Origin: Saccharomyces uvarum
Taxonomy: Eukaryota; Ascomycota; Saccharomycetes; Saccharomycetales; Saccharomycetaceae
Reading direction: 5' to 3'
Assembly (NCBI GenBank): GCA_947243795.1
Contig: OX365934.1
Span: 62,001-126,000 of the forward strand
DNA: 64,000 nt
Position 1 is the stretch's first letter. Every line of letters starts with the position of its first letter. Both the position numbers and the translations under genes were made by a program. Of the stretch, positions 50,172 through 62,555 are shown piece after piece. The notes beneath the pieces were generated by a model. The model was not told the DNA's origin, ran no database searches, and saw only the letters and a list, made by a program, of their open reading frames with translations.

Positions 50172-52421
50172 TTAAAAATCTGTCATTTCAAAAGAGTCAT
50201 CGATTTCAGTACTTGGAAGACTGGTGTACTTCTTGTTTTCCTTTGTTTTGGATTTAGATTTTGCTTTATTGGAGTCATTATTCTGCGGCGCTGTACCTTC
50301 TAATTGTTCACTTTGTTCTAAGTCATCGTCTACGCCAAGTCCAGTCTCCAAGTCATCTGCCCAAGAAACGGTCTTGTTTGCACTATCATGTTGCCTATTA
50401 TTGGGATCAACAAGAATCGTGGAATGAGCTTTCCTTCTCATTCTTCTATCGTACACATAAACTGCAAGTATAATAACCAAAAAGGCTATAATGGTAATTA
50501 TTATAGCCTTGTGTTTATACATCGAGATTTTTTCTGCAAATTCTTCTACTTGTTCTTCCTCTTTTTCATATTCTAGAGCTTTGTGTCTGCTATCTTCAAG
50601 GCCTTGATTATCTTCTTTTTCGTCGTCGTCGTGATCGTCGTCATGATCGTCGTCGTGATCGTCGTCATGATCGTCGTCGTGATCGTCGTCGTGATCGTCG
50701 TCATGATCGTCGTCATGATCGTCGTCATGATCGTCGTCGTGATCGTCGTCGTGATCGTCGTCGTGATCGTCGTCGTGATCGTCGTCATGATCATCTTCTT
50801 TTTCTTCTTCTTCTACTTGTCCTTGTTGCTCTTCGTCTGTCGTATCCGCCTCCTTGCTACCGTCCGTTTTAGCATCGCCTTCGGTACTGCTATCCTCACT
50901 ACCATTGTCGTCAGTAGTAATCATGATGTTTTTTCCATTCTCATCAGATAAAATAACATTATTCAAATAAATGTCAACAATTCCCCTACTCACTAAACTT
51001 TTATCAAACGGAACCATGTGAGAAGCATTGTAAACGCTAACAAAAGTCAAATTTCTATCATATTTCACGTATCCACTAAATTCATTGTTGTCATCAGAAA
51101 TATTTGCTTTGTGAATCCAATCAAATAAAATAGCATCCTCGCTAAAGCCCTTTAATCCGCCCCATTGCATATTATCTATGGTATCTAGAACACCTTTGTT
51201 ATTACAAATTAAGTCTTTATCGCCATTGAATAAAACAATCTCAATGCCGAGTTCTAATAATTCAGGTAATAAACGGACAGATGGTTTTGAAATTAGGTTG
51301 GTTAGTTTCTCTCCTACTTGTAGATTACATTCATCCCAATGATTGATTTTATCAGAATCCAGATGCAACGAGTCAATAACACCTGGTGTACTAAAGAATT
51401 TTCTAACAAAGGAAACATCTTGTGGCCAATTCATCCCACATGCTGGATAACTATCTCTCAAACTGTAGTCATAAATGTTCAAACAGTCCGTACTTCCCTT
51501 TTTTGGTGATTGTTTAGTAGCAGACAACAGAAGGTTAAGAATATTTTCACATTCTGAGTAGGAAAATTGGGTCGATTCTTCAGAATTATGAGAGTTTATT
51601 AGCTTTTGGCAATTTTCGTGTGCATTTGCTAATTCTCTAAAACGAGGATTACTTTTATCAATCAGTTCGTTTTCAATGGCAAAGGGGAGATAAGATAGAG
51701 ATTGTGCATTTGGGTCAATCCAGCCATTACCAATCAACAATGCTTTCAAATCATAAGTATCTCCATCAATACTTGAAAATTTGTTATGATTTAAAATAGC
51801 GCTGGCAAAAAATGGAATGTATTGTCCAGCATAACTTTCACCTGAAATTATGATTTTCCTTGACAAATCCTGAGGGAAAATTTTAAAATAGTTCTCTAAG
51901 AAATCCATAAAATGTTCAGTCACTTTTTCCAAATCCACATCAAATTGACTTGTGTCAGTTCCACCATTATTCTTTTCGACAGAAAATCCGGTGCCAGTAG
52001 GCTGGTCGATAAATAAAAGGTCACCTTTGGAAATCCAAGACCCTTCATTGAGATAAAGTTTACCGTTTGAATTTACTCTGAAGGGGCCAGATTCCACTAA
52101 GGCCCCATCCATGGAAGAGCAACCAGGCCCACCGTTCAACCATATGATCAAGGGACGATCGATGTTCGTATTAGAATCGTCATTAGTAAATTTCCAAAAA
52201 AAGTATTCCAAGTTCGAGCCATCGTCTTCATCTGCGTCTTCAGAACGTAACGGAATATGACCAGCGTACATTTGAGGAATCTTCGAGGGATCTGCTACTT
52301 GAGATAATCCTGGCAAAAGCTCATATGCCACTTTATAGTCATTAGATGACGGAAGGGATACTGAAACCCGGATTATTGTAAATACGGCAAGCCATGTCGT
52401 AAACCACTTGTGGAAGAACAT
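50172..52421 (-). CDS. KEX1: Late-Golgi carboxypeptidase Kex1
   Basis: 749 residues (S. cerevisiae 729). Serine carboxypeptidase that trims C-terminal Lys/Arg after Kex2 cleavage in maturation of alpha-factor and killer toxins. Signal peptide about 1-22; peptidase S10 domain about 35-490 with WLNGGPGCSSMDGAL, nucleophile Ser196 in GESYAGQ, catalytic Asp in FNGDKDLICN, catalytic His468 in NASHMVPFD. A luminal acidic stretch follows, including about 14 D-D-H-D units (50625-50800); one membrane span near 640-660; then a cytosolic tail (about 90 residues) with Golgi-retention signals. The His/Asp repeat is longer and more regular than I recall in S. cerevisiae. Confidence 0.95.
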   Translation of the reverse strand: MFFHKWFTTWLAVFTIIRVSVSLPSSNDYKVAYELLPGLSQVADPSKIPQMYAGHIPLRSEDADEDDGSNLEYFFWKFTNDDSNTNIDRPLIIWLNGGPGCSSMDGALVESGPFRVNSNGKLYLNEGSWISKGDLLFIDQPTGTGFSVEKNNGGTDTSQFDVDLEKVTEHFMDFLENYFKIFPQDLSRKIIISGESYAGQYIPFFASAILNHNKFSSIDGDTYDLKALLIGNGWIDPNAQSLSYLPFAIENELIDKSNPRFRELANAHENCQKLINSHNSEESTQFSYSECENILNLLLSATKQSPKKGSTDCLNIYDYSLRDSYPACGMNWPQDVSFVRKFFSTPGVIDSLHLDSDKINHWDECNLQVGEKLTNLISKPSVRLLPELLELGIEIVLFNGDKDLICNNKGVLDTIDNMQWGGLKGFSEDAILFDWIHKANISDDNNEFSGYVKYDRNLTFVSVYNASHMVPFDKSLVSRGIVDIYLNNVILSDENGKNIMITTDDNGSEDSSTEGDAKTDGSKEADTTDEEQQGQVEEEEKEDDHDDDHDDDHDDDHDDDHDDDHDDDHDDDHDDDHDDDHDDDHDDDHDDDHDDDHDDDEKEDNQGLEDSRHKALEYEKEEEQVEEFAEKISMYKHKAIIITIIAFLVIILAVYVYDRRMRRKAHSTILVDPNNRQHDSANKTVSWADDLETGLGVDDDLEQSEQLEGTAPQNNDSNKAKSKSKTKENKKYTSLPSTEIDDSFEMTDF
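50622..50800 (-). repeat. 12-bp minisatellite coding (DDHD)n in KEX1
   Basis: About 14 tandem units of GATCGTCGTCRT on the plus strand, differing only at A/G third positions. All three plus-strand frames are open, creating false Ile/Val- and Thr/Met-rich ORFs. Likely length-polymorphic. Confidence 0.9.
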
Positions 52422-52996
52422 CTATTCAGGCCTTTTTATCGTTACTTTTATCAAAAACTAAGGTGTGAATAATAAAGTCTTTCAAGCAGATAGTGTCTGT
52501 ACTATGACTAAAATAGTTTTTCGTTGTTTACTTCAATCTCAAAGTTACTTTTTTTTTCCTTTTTCAATATTTCGCTTCTTGTTTCTGGTCTTTACTGTAT
52601 ATGCATGTCACATAATATTGAAAAAGATAAAAGAGGAAAGGCAGAGCTGAGCTGAGAAGCTCTCGATCCACGGCTAGATAGAACGAATTCAAACAAAGCT
52701 TGTTACGTGTGTTCTTGGGTTTTTCTATAGATTGTTAGAGATTGAAATTCCAACTACTTTTTGCGTACTGTAGCAAAGACAAGTGCGCCACAGCTTAGTA
52801 TTTGATCTAAACGTATTCGTTGTACGGACACATGCTTGAACCAAGACACGGATAGCCTCCACGAACTTTTTTCCTTGCTGCGGTCAAACCTGTGACGTTT
52901 GCTGTGTTATTTTTTCCATTACTGCGCTTTTCGAAATTAAACTGACAAACTAGCACCGAAGATCGTTATTGTGGGTCTGTAAATTTGGACGATAAA
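52422..52996. other. KEX1 upstream region
   Basis: 575 bp with T-rich tracts and no gene recognised beyond a 61-codon chance ORF. Leads into LTR fossils and tRNA-Lys. Confidence 0.4.
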
Positions 52997-53159
52997 TTTT
53001 GGGATTCCATTTTCACTCAATGTTATAATATTACGTATATAGGTAATACTAGATATTCTTCAAGGATCTATTAATTTCGATGACAGTTTGACTAGTCCTG
53101 TAGTTTATGTCATCTTCTAACACCGTATATGACACTAGTAGATGATTCTAGTTGCAACA
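52997..53159 (-). mobile_element. Ty1/Ty2 delta solo LTR (fossil, incomplete)
   Basis: Minus-strand delta: left end TTTTGGGATTCCATT then ATGTTATAATATTACGTATATAGGTAATACTAG-type block, right part TTTATGTCATCTTCTAACACCGTATATGA and terminal GCAACA. It is shorter than a full delta (about 335 bp), so broken, and has no internal region. Lies within 600 bp upstream of tRNA-Lys(UUU). Confidence 0.8.
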
Positions 53160-53171
53160 GATCTTTGTTCC

Positions 53172-53496
53172 TGTTGGAATAGGTGATCTTTGACATAATA
53201 TTATTTATGTCAAAATAGGTAATCTCGAACATTCTTTAATATGATATTAATCATGTTGAAAATGGAACAACATACTTAATGAAGATGAGTATCTATTAAT
53301 TGACCAGAAATTAGCATATAAGGAGATGAGTTATACATGATAATTTATTGTCCATATTCTGAATTATGTCTGAACCATTGGATTTCAAATAGCCAATCAG
53401 CGTGTGTTTTATATACCTCACTTATTTAATAAGAAAGAACTGCTTATTCTTAATTATTATAAGCTACTAAACTACTAATTATCAACAGTTCCAACA
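53172..53496 (+). mobile_element. Copia-type solo LTR, non-delta family
   Basis: Starts TGTTGGAATA and ends AGTTCCAACA (about 325 bp), an LTR-like pair of termini. The body is unlike delta: it carries GCATATAAGGAGATGAGTTATAC and CCAATCAGCGTGTGTTTTATAT, shared with the relic at 11785-12020 on the other strand. A Ty4/Tsu4-like origin is possible, unconfirmed. It ends about 85 bp before tRNA-Lys, the expected integration zone. Looks nearly whole as a solo LTR and moderately old. Confidence 0.65.
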
Positions 53497-53581
53497 ACAT
53501 ATAAAAATGTCTGACGTACGTATCGCATATGTTCTTTTCCGACTTAGTATTCGGTAGGGATAAAAGCAGCCGAAGAACTCA

Positions 53582-53676
53582 TCCTTGTTAGCTCAGTTGG
53601 TAGAGCGTTCGGCTTTTAAGCATTTTGCTTAGGCAAGGATACCGAAATGTCAGGGGTTCGAGCCCCCTATGAGGAG
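53582..53676 (+). tRNA. tRNA-Lys (anticodon UUU) with intron
   Basis: 95 nt: TCCTTGTTAGCTCAGTTGG start with A box, anticodon TTT followed by a 23-nt class intron (AAGCATTTTGCTTAGGCAAGGAT region), then the 3' half with GGTTCGAGCCCC B box and AGGAG end. Terminator TTCTTTCTTTCTTTTTT follows. The mature tRNA is a substrate of Ncs6, also encoded in this window. Confidence 0.95.
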
Positions 53677-54208
53677 TTCTTTCTTTCTTTTTTACTCTTC
53701 TCTTGAATAATTGTTTACTTTCTTTTCCTTCTTTACATTCTTTTGTTTCTATACTTTCTTTTTACTACTACAATGGAAATTTGCTCCAGTTCCTAAAGGC
53801 ATTTGGACAGTTCGTGATCACAGCCTTTCGCTATTCACTGCCATAAAAGGCTGTTTTCAAATCCTTATCTACATGGCACTACCGAATTCCATCGGAATTT
53901 TTCATATGGGAGATACGGGTCACCCTTTGAACCATTTTTTTCTTTTTTCATCATTTTCATATTTTTCACTTTCTCGAATCCCAAACTATGACTAACATGT
54001 AAGTTCAATGGCAATTTTAGAGATGTATATCTCCATCGTTTTCCTTATCTTTTGAAAGGCGTTTTTTTGATACATTTACTAGCTATATATTAAGTCATCT
54101 TAGCTGTCGAGACCCTTTTTCATTTCTTCTTTTTCGTTTCGAATAGTTTGCTTCAATATTTCGTATCATTGCTATAGTCAGTAAACAGCATAGCTAACCA
54201 CCAATACC
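53677..54208. promoter_or_regulatory. ARO8 promoter region
   Basis: 532 bp, T-rich. A 94-codon ORF (53711-53995) is low-complexity Phe/Ser-rich and not supported. I see no exact Gcn4 TGACTCA site; TGACTA at 53990 is partial. Confidence 0.35.
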
Positions 54209-55711
54209 ATGACATTACCTGAATCGAAAAACTTTTCTTACTTGTTCTCGGAGGAAACGAAAGCTCGTAAACCATCTCCATTGAAGACCTGCATCCATCT
54301 TTTCCAAGACCCTAATATCATCTTCTTGGGTGGTGGTTTGCCATTGAAGGACTATTTTCCATGGGATAATCTAACCGTGGATTCGCCTAAGCCACCTTTC
54401 CCTCAGGGCATTGGTGCTCCAATTGACGAACACAACTCTTTGAAATACACTGTCAACAAGGACTACGCTGACGCAGGTGCTAATCCCTTTCACGATATTC
54501 CATTGTCAAGAGCTTTGCAGTACGGTTTCAGTGCTGGTCAACCTGAATTGTTGGAGTTCATTAAAGAGCACACTAAGCTCATCCACGACATAAAATACAA
54601 AGATTGGGGCGTTGTTGCCACTGCAGGTAACACTAATGCTTGGGAATCTACTTTGAGAGTTTTTTGTAACAGAGGAGACGTCATCTTAGCCGAAGCTCAT
54701 TCTTTTTCATCTTCTTTAGCTGCTGCTGAAGCTCAAGGTATTATTACTTTCCCTGTGCCAATTGATGCTGATGGTATTATTCCTGAAAAATTGGCAAAAA
54801 TCATGGACAACTGGACTCCCGGTGCTCCAAAGCCAAAACTGTTATACACTATCCCAACGGGCCAAAATCCAACAGGGACCTCTATAGCAGATCATAGAAA
54901 GGAAGCAATCTACAAGATTGCTCAAAAGCATGATTTCCTGATCGTGGAAGACGAACCTTACTATTTCCTACAAATGAACGCTTACATCAAAGACTTAAAG
55001 GAGAGAGAGAAGGCCCAAACTTCTCCAAAGCAAGACCATGATGAGTTCTTAAAATCGCTGTCTAAAACTTTCCTTTCCTTGGACACAGAAGGCCGTGTCA
55101 TAAGAATGGATTCGTTCTCTAAAGTGTTGGCCCCAGGAACAAGATTGGGGTGGATTACAGGTTCATCCAAGACCTTGGAGCCTTACTTCAGTTTGCATGA
55201 AATGACCATTCAAGCACCAGCAGGTTTTACACAAGTCTTAGTCAACGCTACTCTGTCCAGATGGGGCCAAAAGGGTTACTTAGACTGGTTACTTGGTCTA
55301 CGTCATGAATACACTTTGAAACGTGACCGTGCCATTGATGCCCTTTACGAATACCTACCACAAAGCGGCACCTTCGTTATCAACCCACCAATTGCAGGTA
55401 TGTTCTTCACCGTGAACATCGATGCCTCTGCTCATCCTGAATTCAAAACAAAATACAATTCGGATCCTTACCAGTTGGAACAAACTATGTACAAGAAAGT
55501 GGTCGAGAATGGTGTTCTAGTGGTGCCTGGTTCTTGGTTCAAGAGTGAGGGTGAAACGGAACCCCCTCAACCTGCTGAATCTAAAGAGGTCAGTAACCCA
55601 AACATAATCTTCTTCAGAGGTACTTATGCTGCTGTTTCTCCAGAAAAATTGATTGAAGGTATAAAGAGATTAGGTGATACTTTATATGAAGAGTTTCAAA
55701 TTGCCAAATAG
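54209..55711 (+). CDS. ARO8: Aromatic aminotransferase I
   Basis: 500 residues, same as S. cerevisiae Aro8. Class I/II PLP-dependent transaminase for Phe, Tyr, Trp and alpha-aminoadipate (also lysine biosynthesis). Fold-type I motifs: [13 protein letters not shown] near 152, [12 protein letters not shown] (Asn contacting PLP), [10 protein letters not shown] (Asp/Tyr), and the PLP lysine Lys305 in [16 protein letters not shown], with the substrate Arg near the C-terminus ([14 protein letters not shown]). The ATG at 54209 gives the conserved [17 protein letters not shown] start. The neighbouring tRNA and LTR pieces do not disturb the gene. Confidence 0.97.
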   Translation: MTLPESKNFSYLFSEETKARKPSPLKTCIHLFQDPNIIFLGGGLPLKDYFPWDNLTVDSPKPPFPQGIGAPIDEHNSLKYTVNKDYADAGANPFHDIPLSRALQYGFSAGQPELLEFIKEHTKLIHDIKYKDWGVVATAGNTNAWESTLRVFCNRGDVILAEAHSFSSSLAAAEAQGIITFPVPIDADGIIPEKLAKIMDNWTPGAPKPKLLYTIPTGQNPTGTSIADHRKEAIYKIAQKHDFLIVEDEPYYFLQMNAYIKDLKEREKAQTSPKQDHDEFLKSLSKTFLSLDTEGRVIRMDSFSKVLAPGTRLGWITGSSKTLEPYFSLHEMTIQAPAGFTQVLVNATLSRWGQKGYLDWLLGLRHEYTLKRDRAIDALYEYLPQSGTFVINPPIAGMFFTVNIDASAHPEFKTKYNSDPYQLEQTMYKKVVENGVLVVPGSWFKSEGETEPPQPAESKEVSNPNIIFFRGTYAAVSPEKLIEGIKRLGDTLYEEFQIAK

Positions 55712-55747
55712 ACCGGCAGATATATCTAATTTTTGTATATGTGTGTG

Positions 55748-55768
55748 TATATATATATATATATATTA
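55748..55768. repeat. (TA)n microsatellite after ARO8
   Basis: About nine to ten TA units preceded by GT repeats, 35 bp after the ARO8 stop; typical of an efficiency element for yeast 3' end formation. Confidence 0.6.
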
Positions 55769-55905
55769 TCTTGATCTTAAAGAACGTTTGCTTTTCCTGG
55801 AAAAGAATCTCTGAAATAATATTTTTTATTTTTAAATATACGCAAAAATACAATATGAACCAGGAATCAAACACATGAAATGGAATTTAATAAAAATTTA
55901 CATGT

Positions 55906-59379
<3,474 letters not shown>

Positions 59380-59673
59380 GATCTTTGGGATTCCATTGTT
59401 TCTTAATGTTATAATATTACGTACATAGATTATACTAGAGATTCTCCTCATAGATTTAAGAATCCACAAAAAGGAATCTGCAATTTTGCATAATATTATA
59501 AATGATTCTGTTCCTCTTTTTATATGTTATCATTCATTGACCCTATTACAATATCAATCCTTGCGCTTCAGCTTCCAGTTTGAATCTTAATTTACTGGTC
59601 TTGTAATGTATGTCATATTTTAACACCGTATATAATAGTAATAGATGGACGATAGTTGGATCCTGTTCCAACA
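59380..59673 (-). mobile_element. Ty1/Ty2 delta solo LTR (fossil)
   Basis: Minus-strand delta of about 294 bp, close to full length: GGGATTCCATTG start, AGGAATCTGCAATTTTGCA, CCCTATTACAATATCAATCCTTGC and CTTCAGCTTCCAGTT blocks, end GATAGTTGGATCCTGTTCCAACA. No internal region. It sits about 290 bp upstream of tRNA-Lys(CUU). Appears somewhat degraded but recognisable over its whole length. Confidence 0.85.
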
Positions 59674-59959
59674 CTTGTCCCTTTGAAGACTGGTCTAACT
59701 CAGCCAGTAGCCATATTTAGAGACTAGCTGGATCCGACGAGTTACTGCAACAGTTTCTGGAAAAATTGCACGTTTGCTGGACGGATTATGCTTCTTTTGA
59801 TGTAGATAACTAGTATCAACGATTACGACAGTGATTTCTCCAGCTGAAAGGGGTTCCTTTTTCCTTTGAAGAGGTCAAGCTCCAAATATCTAAGTACGCT
59901 ATTCTGGCCATTTTCCCGGATGAGTACCTGTTTTTGTAACGTTTTCTTTTAAGAAAAGA

Positions 59960-60032
59960 GCCTTGTTGGCGCAATCGGTAGCGCGTATGACTCTTAATCA
60001 TAAGGTTAGGGGTTCGAGCCCCCTACAGGGCT
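59960..60032 (+). tRNA. tRNA-Lys (anticodon CUU)
   Basis: 73-nt intronless tRNA: GCCTTGTTGGCGCAATCGG start with A box, anticodon loop ACTCTTAAT giving CTT, B box GGTTCGAGCC, 3' end AGGGCT, then TTTTCTTTTT terminator. Identical in form to the abundant yeast tRNA-Lys(CUU). Confidence 0.96.
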
Positions 60033-60507
60033 TTTCTTTTTAACTGTTTTTTATCATTTTTTACTCTTTCTACAGGCTACTGCTACAATAGTCCAAGGGT
60101 GTATACTTTTAACCAACGTTATTACCAGGTGGTTTTTTTCATACTCTAGCAAGAATATTAGGTTTTGTTTCAAGTCTCATCATTAACTACCCCATATATA
60201 ATATCAGAAAAATAGAGCGGGAAACACTCAGCAAAGACAAAATATGAAAACTTCCTACAACCCAGGAGGGAAGACAGTACTGGTATACGTAATATGAATA
60301 AGAGGTAATAGGGTATTGTGGCCATTCTCCATCATAATGGGCCTCAGGTTATAAGTATGTGTACATATGTGGGTAAGTAGACGAATACACCATCTTGAGT
60401 TTCCAAAAATAGCAAGTCAAAGAATCAAACCGAAAATTCAAGTTATGTATGTAATCCTATATAAGCAAAAGTAAATAGGCGATAAGACGTTCCGTTTCTT
60501 GCTCCAC
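60033..60507. other. tRNA-Lys to EMP24 gap
   Basis: 475 bp of AT-rich DNA, 3' to both flanking units. No ORF, LTR end or RNA gene recognised. Confidence 0.4.
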
Positions 60508-61119
60508 TTAGACTAGGGATGTGACTTCGAAAAATCTTTTCAGGTAGTATATCTGGAAAAGAGAGTTTGCGGCCACAACGCCCAGTTGGAAGATGGACCA
60601 CCACTTGACACGGTCGTTAGTGGACTCTGCGGTGTTTCTGTGGGTTCTTTCTCTAATAACAATGTAACTCTGTTCGTCCTTGACTTCTCTGGTCAGCTTG
60701 GACAGCTTTCTAACGGCGCTGTCCAGGGTATTAGTGTTCGGGTCGTCCAAATCCACGTATATGACGCCGTGAATGTTGAAAGTGACATCCTTCGTCTCGA
60801 CACCGGTGTTTTCGTTCAGGAAACAGTACTGGAAGTGGCCCTTGTATGGAGCAGACAGCGTGATCTCGCCGTGGGAGGTGTCTCTGACGGTTTTCAAAAC
60901 CTCGTGCCTCTCCGGCCCATAGATGATGAAGTCACCGGTCAATTGGCTACTGGACTGAGGGTTACGGTCCCCAAACTGGAAGGAAATGGAGAGCTCGTCA
61001 CCCTTGTTCAAGTCTTCGAAGAAACACCTGCGGCCATACGCTGGAAGTAGGACGTTGTGCGCGGACGCCGCAAAGAATAGAAAGCAGGCAACAACAAATC
61101 TAGTAGCAAATGAGGCCAT
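60508..61119 (-). CDS. EMP24: p24 cargo receptor Emp24
   Basis: 203 residues, same as S. cerevisiae. Type I membrane protein of COPII vesicles, forming p24 complexes with Erv25, Erp1 and Erp2 for GPI-anchored cargo. Signal peptide about 1-20 (MASFATRFVVACFLFFAASA), GOLD domain about 21-130 with the disulfide Cys pair, coiled coil about 135-170, a membrane span near 173-192, and cytosolic tail LKRFFEVTSLV with the FF motif for COPII export. GC content is moderately high, which leaves a 154-codon antisense frame open. Divergent from YIP4. Confidence 0.96.
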   Translation of the reverse strand: MASFATRFVVACFLFFAASAHNVLLPAYGRRCFFEDLNKGDELSISFQFGDRNPQSSSQLTGDFIIYGPERHEVLKTVRDTSHGEITLSAPYKGHFQYCFLNENTGVETKDVTFNIHGVIYVDLDDPNTNTLDSAVRKLSKLTREVKDEQSYIVIRERTHRNTAESTNDRVKWWSIFQLGVVAANSLFQIYYLKRFFEVTSLV

Positions 61120-61291
61120 CCTTGTGCGTGTGTAGTACTTTTTGTGTGGAGGGAGGCTAGAAGAGGCGCTTATACCGAGTATAGCTCTGTTTATTATATG
61201 TTTCGTTTCAAAAAGCCTAACCTACGGATCTCCCAGGCTGTTTTGCACGAATTATCCGATTTCTTCGCGTTTTTTTTTTGAACGACCCTAG

Positions 61292-61298
61292 TTACCCG
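61292..61298 (+). promoter_or_regulatory. Reb1-type site in EMP24-YIP4 promoter
   Basis: TTACCCG (in GTTACCCGGTG) matches the Reb1 core. It lies in the 280-bp divergent intergenic region, about 170 bp from the EMP24 ATG and 105 bp from the YIP4 ATG. Confidence 0.55.
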
Positions 61299-61399
61299 GT
61301 GCCGAACTTTTTTCACAGTGCCATTTTTCGTCCCCTTTTATAATATCGAGTGGATTTGCTCACACTGGAAGGGAAAGAGAGCTACAGAAGAGCAGCAAA

Positions 61400-62119
61400 A
61401 TGTCACACGGGAGAGACGACACTATCATTGAGCCCGATTTCATAGAGGCGGACGCGCCCATGGTTGCCGGAGCCGGCAGCCCCGACGACGGGTTCCAAGA
61501 TTCCGCCAGTAGAGGTACGCTGGACGAGACGGTGCTGAAGACGCTGAAGCGCGATGTGGTCGACATCAACTCGAGACTGAAGCAGGTCGTGTACCCGCAC
61601 TTCCCCTCGCTGTTCAGGTGCTGGTGCAACGGGTTGACCGCCGAGGACACCGGCTCGAGCGCCGCCGACAGCGACATCTCAGCCAACTGCGACCTGTGGG
61701 CCCCGCTAGCATTCATCATACTGTACGCGCTGTTCGTGTCGCACGCGCAGTCGCTGTTCTCGAGTCTGTTCGTGTCGAGCTGGTTCATCCTGCTGGTGAT
61801 GGCGCTGCACCTGAGACTCACCAAGCCGCGCCAGAAGGTGTCGCTGATCTCTTACATATCCATCTGCGGGTACTGCCTGTTCCCGCAGGTGCTGAGCGCG
61901 CTGCTCTCGCAAGTGCTACTACCGCTGGCATTCCGCATAGGAGGCCAGAACCGCTGGGTCGTGCGGGTTCTGTCTCTCCTGAAACTGGTGGTCATGGCGC
62001 TGTGCCTGATGTGGTCCGTGGCGGCCGTCGCATGGGTCACCAAGAGCAAGAACGCCATCGAGATATACCCGCTGGCTCTGTGCCTCTTCGGCATGGCCTG
62101 GCTCTCCACTATTCTATAG
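61400..62119 (+). CDS. YIP4: Yip1-family Golgi membrane protein Yip4
   Basis: 239 residues (S. cerevisiae 235). Yip1-domain protein that interacts with Rab GTPases (Ypt6, Ypt31/32) at the Golgi. A polar N-terminal half with EPDFIEADAPM and LDETVLKTLKRDVVDINSRLKQVVYPHFP (conserved Yip1 signature) leads to about five membrane spans from about residue 108 on (DLWAPLAFIILYALFVSHA; SYISICGYCLFPQVLSALLSQ). A short insert with two cysteines (RCWCNGLTAEDTG) is unlike the S. cerevisiae sequence I recall. Codon use is strikingly GC-rich (CTG Leu, GCG Ala, TCG Ser), unlike most genes here. YPT32, a possible partner, is in this window. Confidence 0.93.
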   Translation: MSHGRDDTIIEPDFIEADAPMVAGAGSPDDGFQDSASRGTLDETVLKTLKRDVVDINSRLKQVVYPHFPSLFRCWCNGLTAEDTGSSAADSDISANCDLWAPLAFIILYALFVSHAQSLFSSLFVSSWFILLVMALHLRLTKPRQKVSLISYISICGYCLFPQVLSALLSQVLLPLAFRIGGQNRWVVRVLSLLKLVVMALCLMWSVAAVAWVTKSKNAIEIYPLALCLFGMAWLSTIL

Positions 62120-62555
62120 CATGAACTAAGTATATATACCTACCTACTACGCAAATACCATAGACAGATAACTTTTGGCTCATCTCGCGAGCCACGGCAG
62201 CGATTTTTGGCCAAAGAAAAAAAATCTGCCAGGGGGCGGCGTGAGGCTAAGGCTGACTCCGTGCAAGAAAATATCAGAGCAAGATTATGCCCTTGACAGT
62301 TGACAACCGCAGAGGCGTTGACAGTAGAGGTCAAGACTTTGTTTTCACTTCACGGCGCACGTCACCCCAATTGTCTACACGCCACACAGGTTTGTTCTGT
62401 AAGACCCTCCCATCCGAGCCGATAACCACCTTGCAAGCATCCATAGAAAAGGCAGTTTAACGACTTTTCAGATTAAGTAAGCATACTGCTTCTATATAGT
62501 ATAGCGTACGTGCGAACTCAAGAAAAGTAACAATCGGCACCTGCTTCAGCGTAGT
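62120..62555. promoter_or_regulatory. YIP4 3' end and MDS3 promoter
   Basis: 436 bp. TATATATACC just after the YIP4 stop; GC-richer segment 62180-62430 with GGCCAAAG and CACGGCGCACGTCACC; TATATAGTATAGCG near 62494 as TATA-like element for MDS3. No gene seen. Confidence 0.35.

Noticed and set aside
50583-50951. Val/Ile-rich 122-codon ORF opposite KEX1
   Set aside because: Product of the 12-bp repeat read on the other strand; looks like a membrane protein only because of repeat composition.
53711-53995. 94-codon ORF upstream of ARO8
   Set aside because: Phe/Ser-rich low complexity from T-rich DNA directly after the tRNA terminator.
60586-61050. 154-codon plus ORF opposite EMP24
   Set aside because: Antisense shadow of a fully conserved p24 gene.
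61360-62124. ORFs in other frames over YIP4 (154-codon minus, 168-codon plus)
   Set aside because: High GC removes stop codons in all frames. The Yip1 frame is the conserved one.
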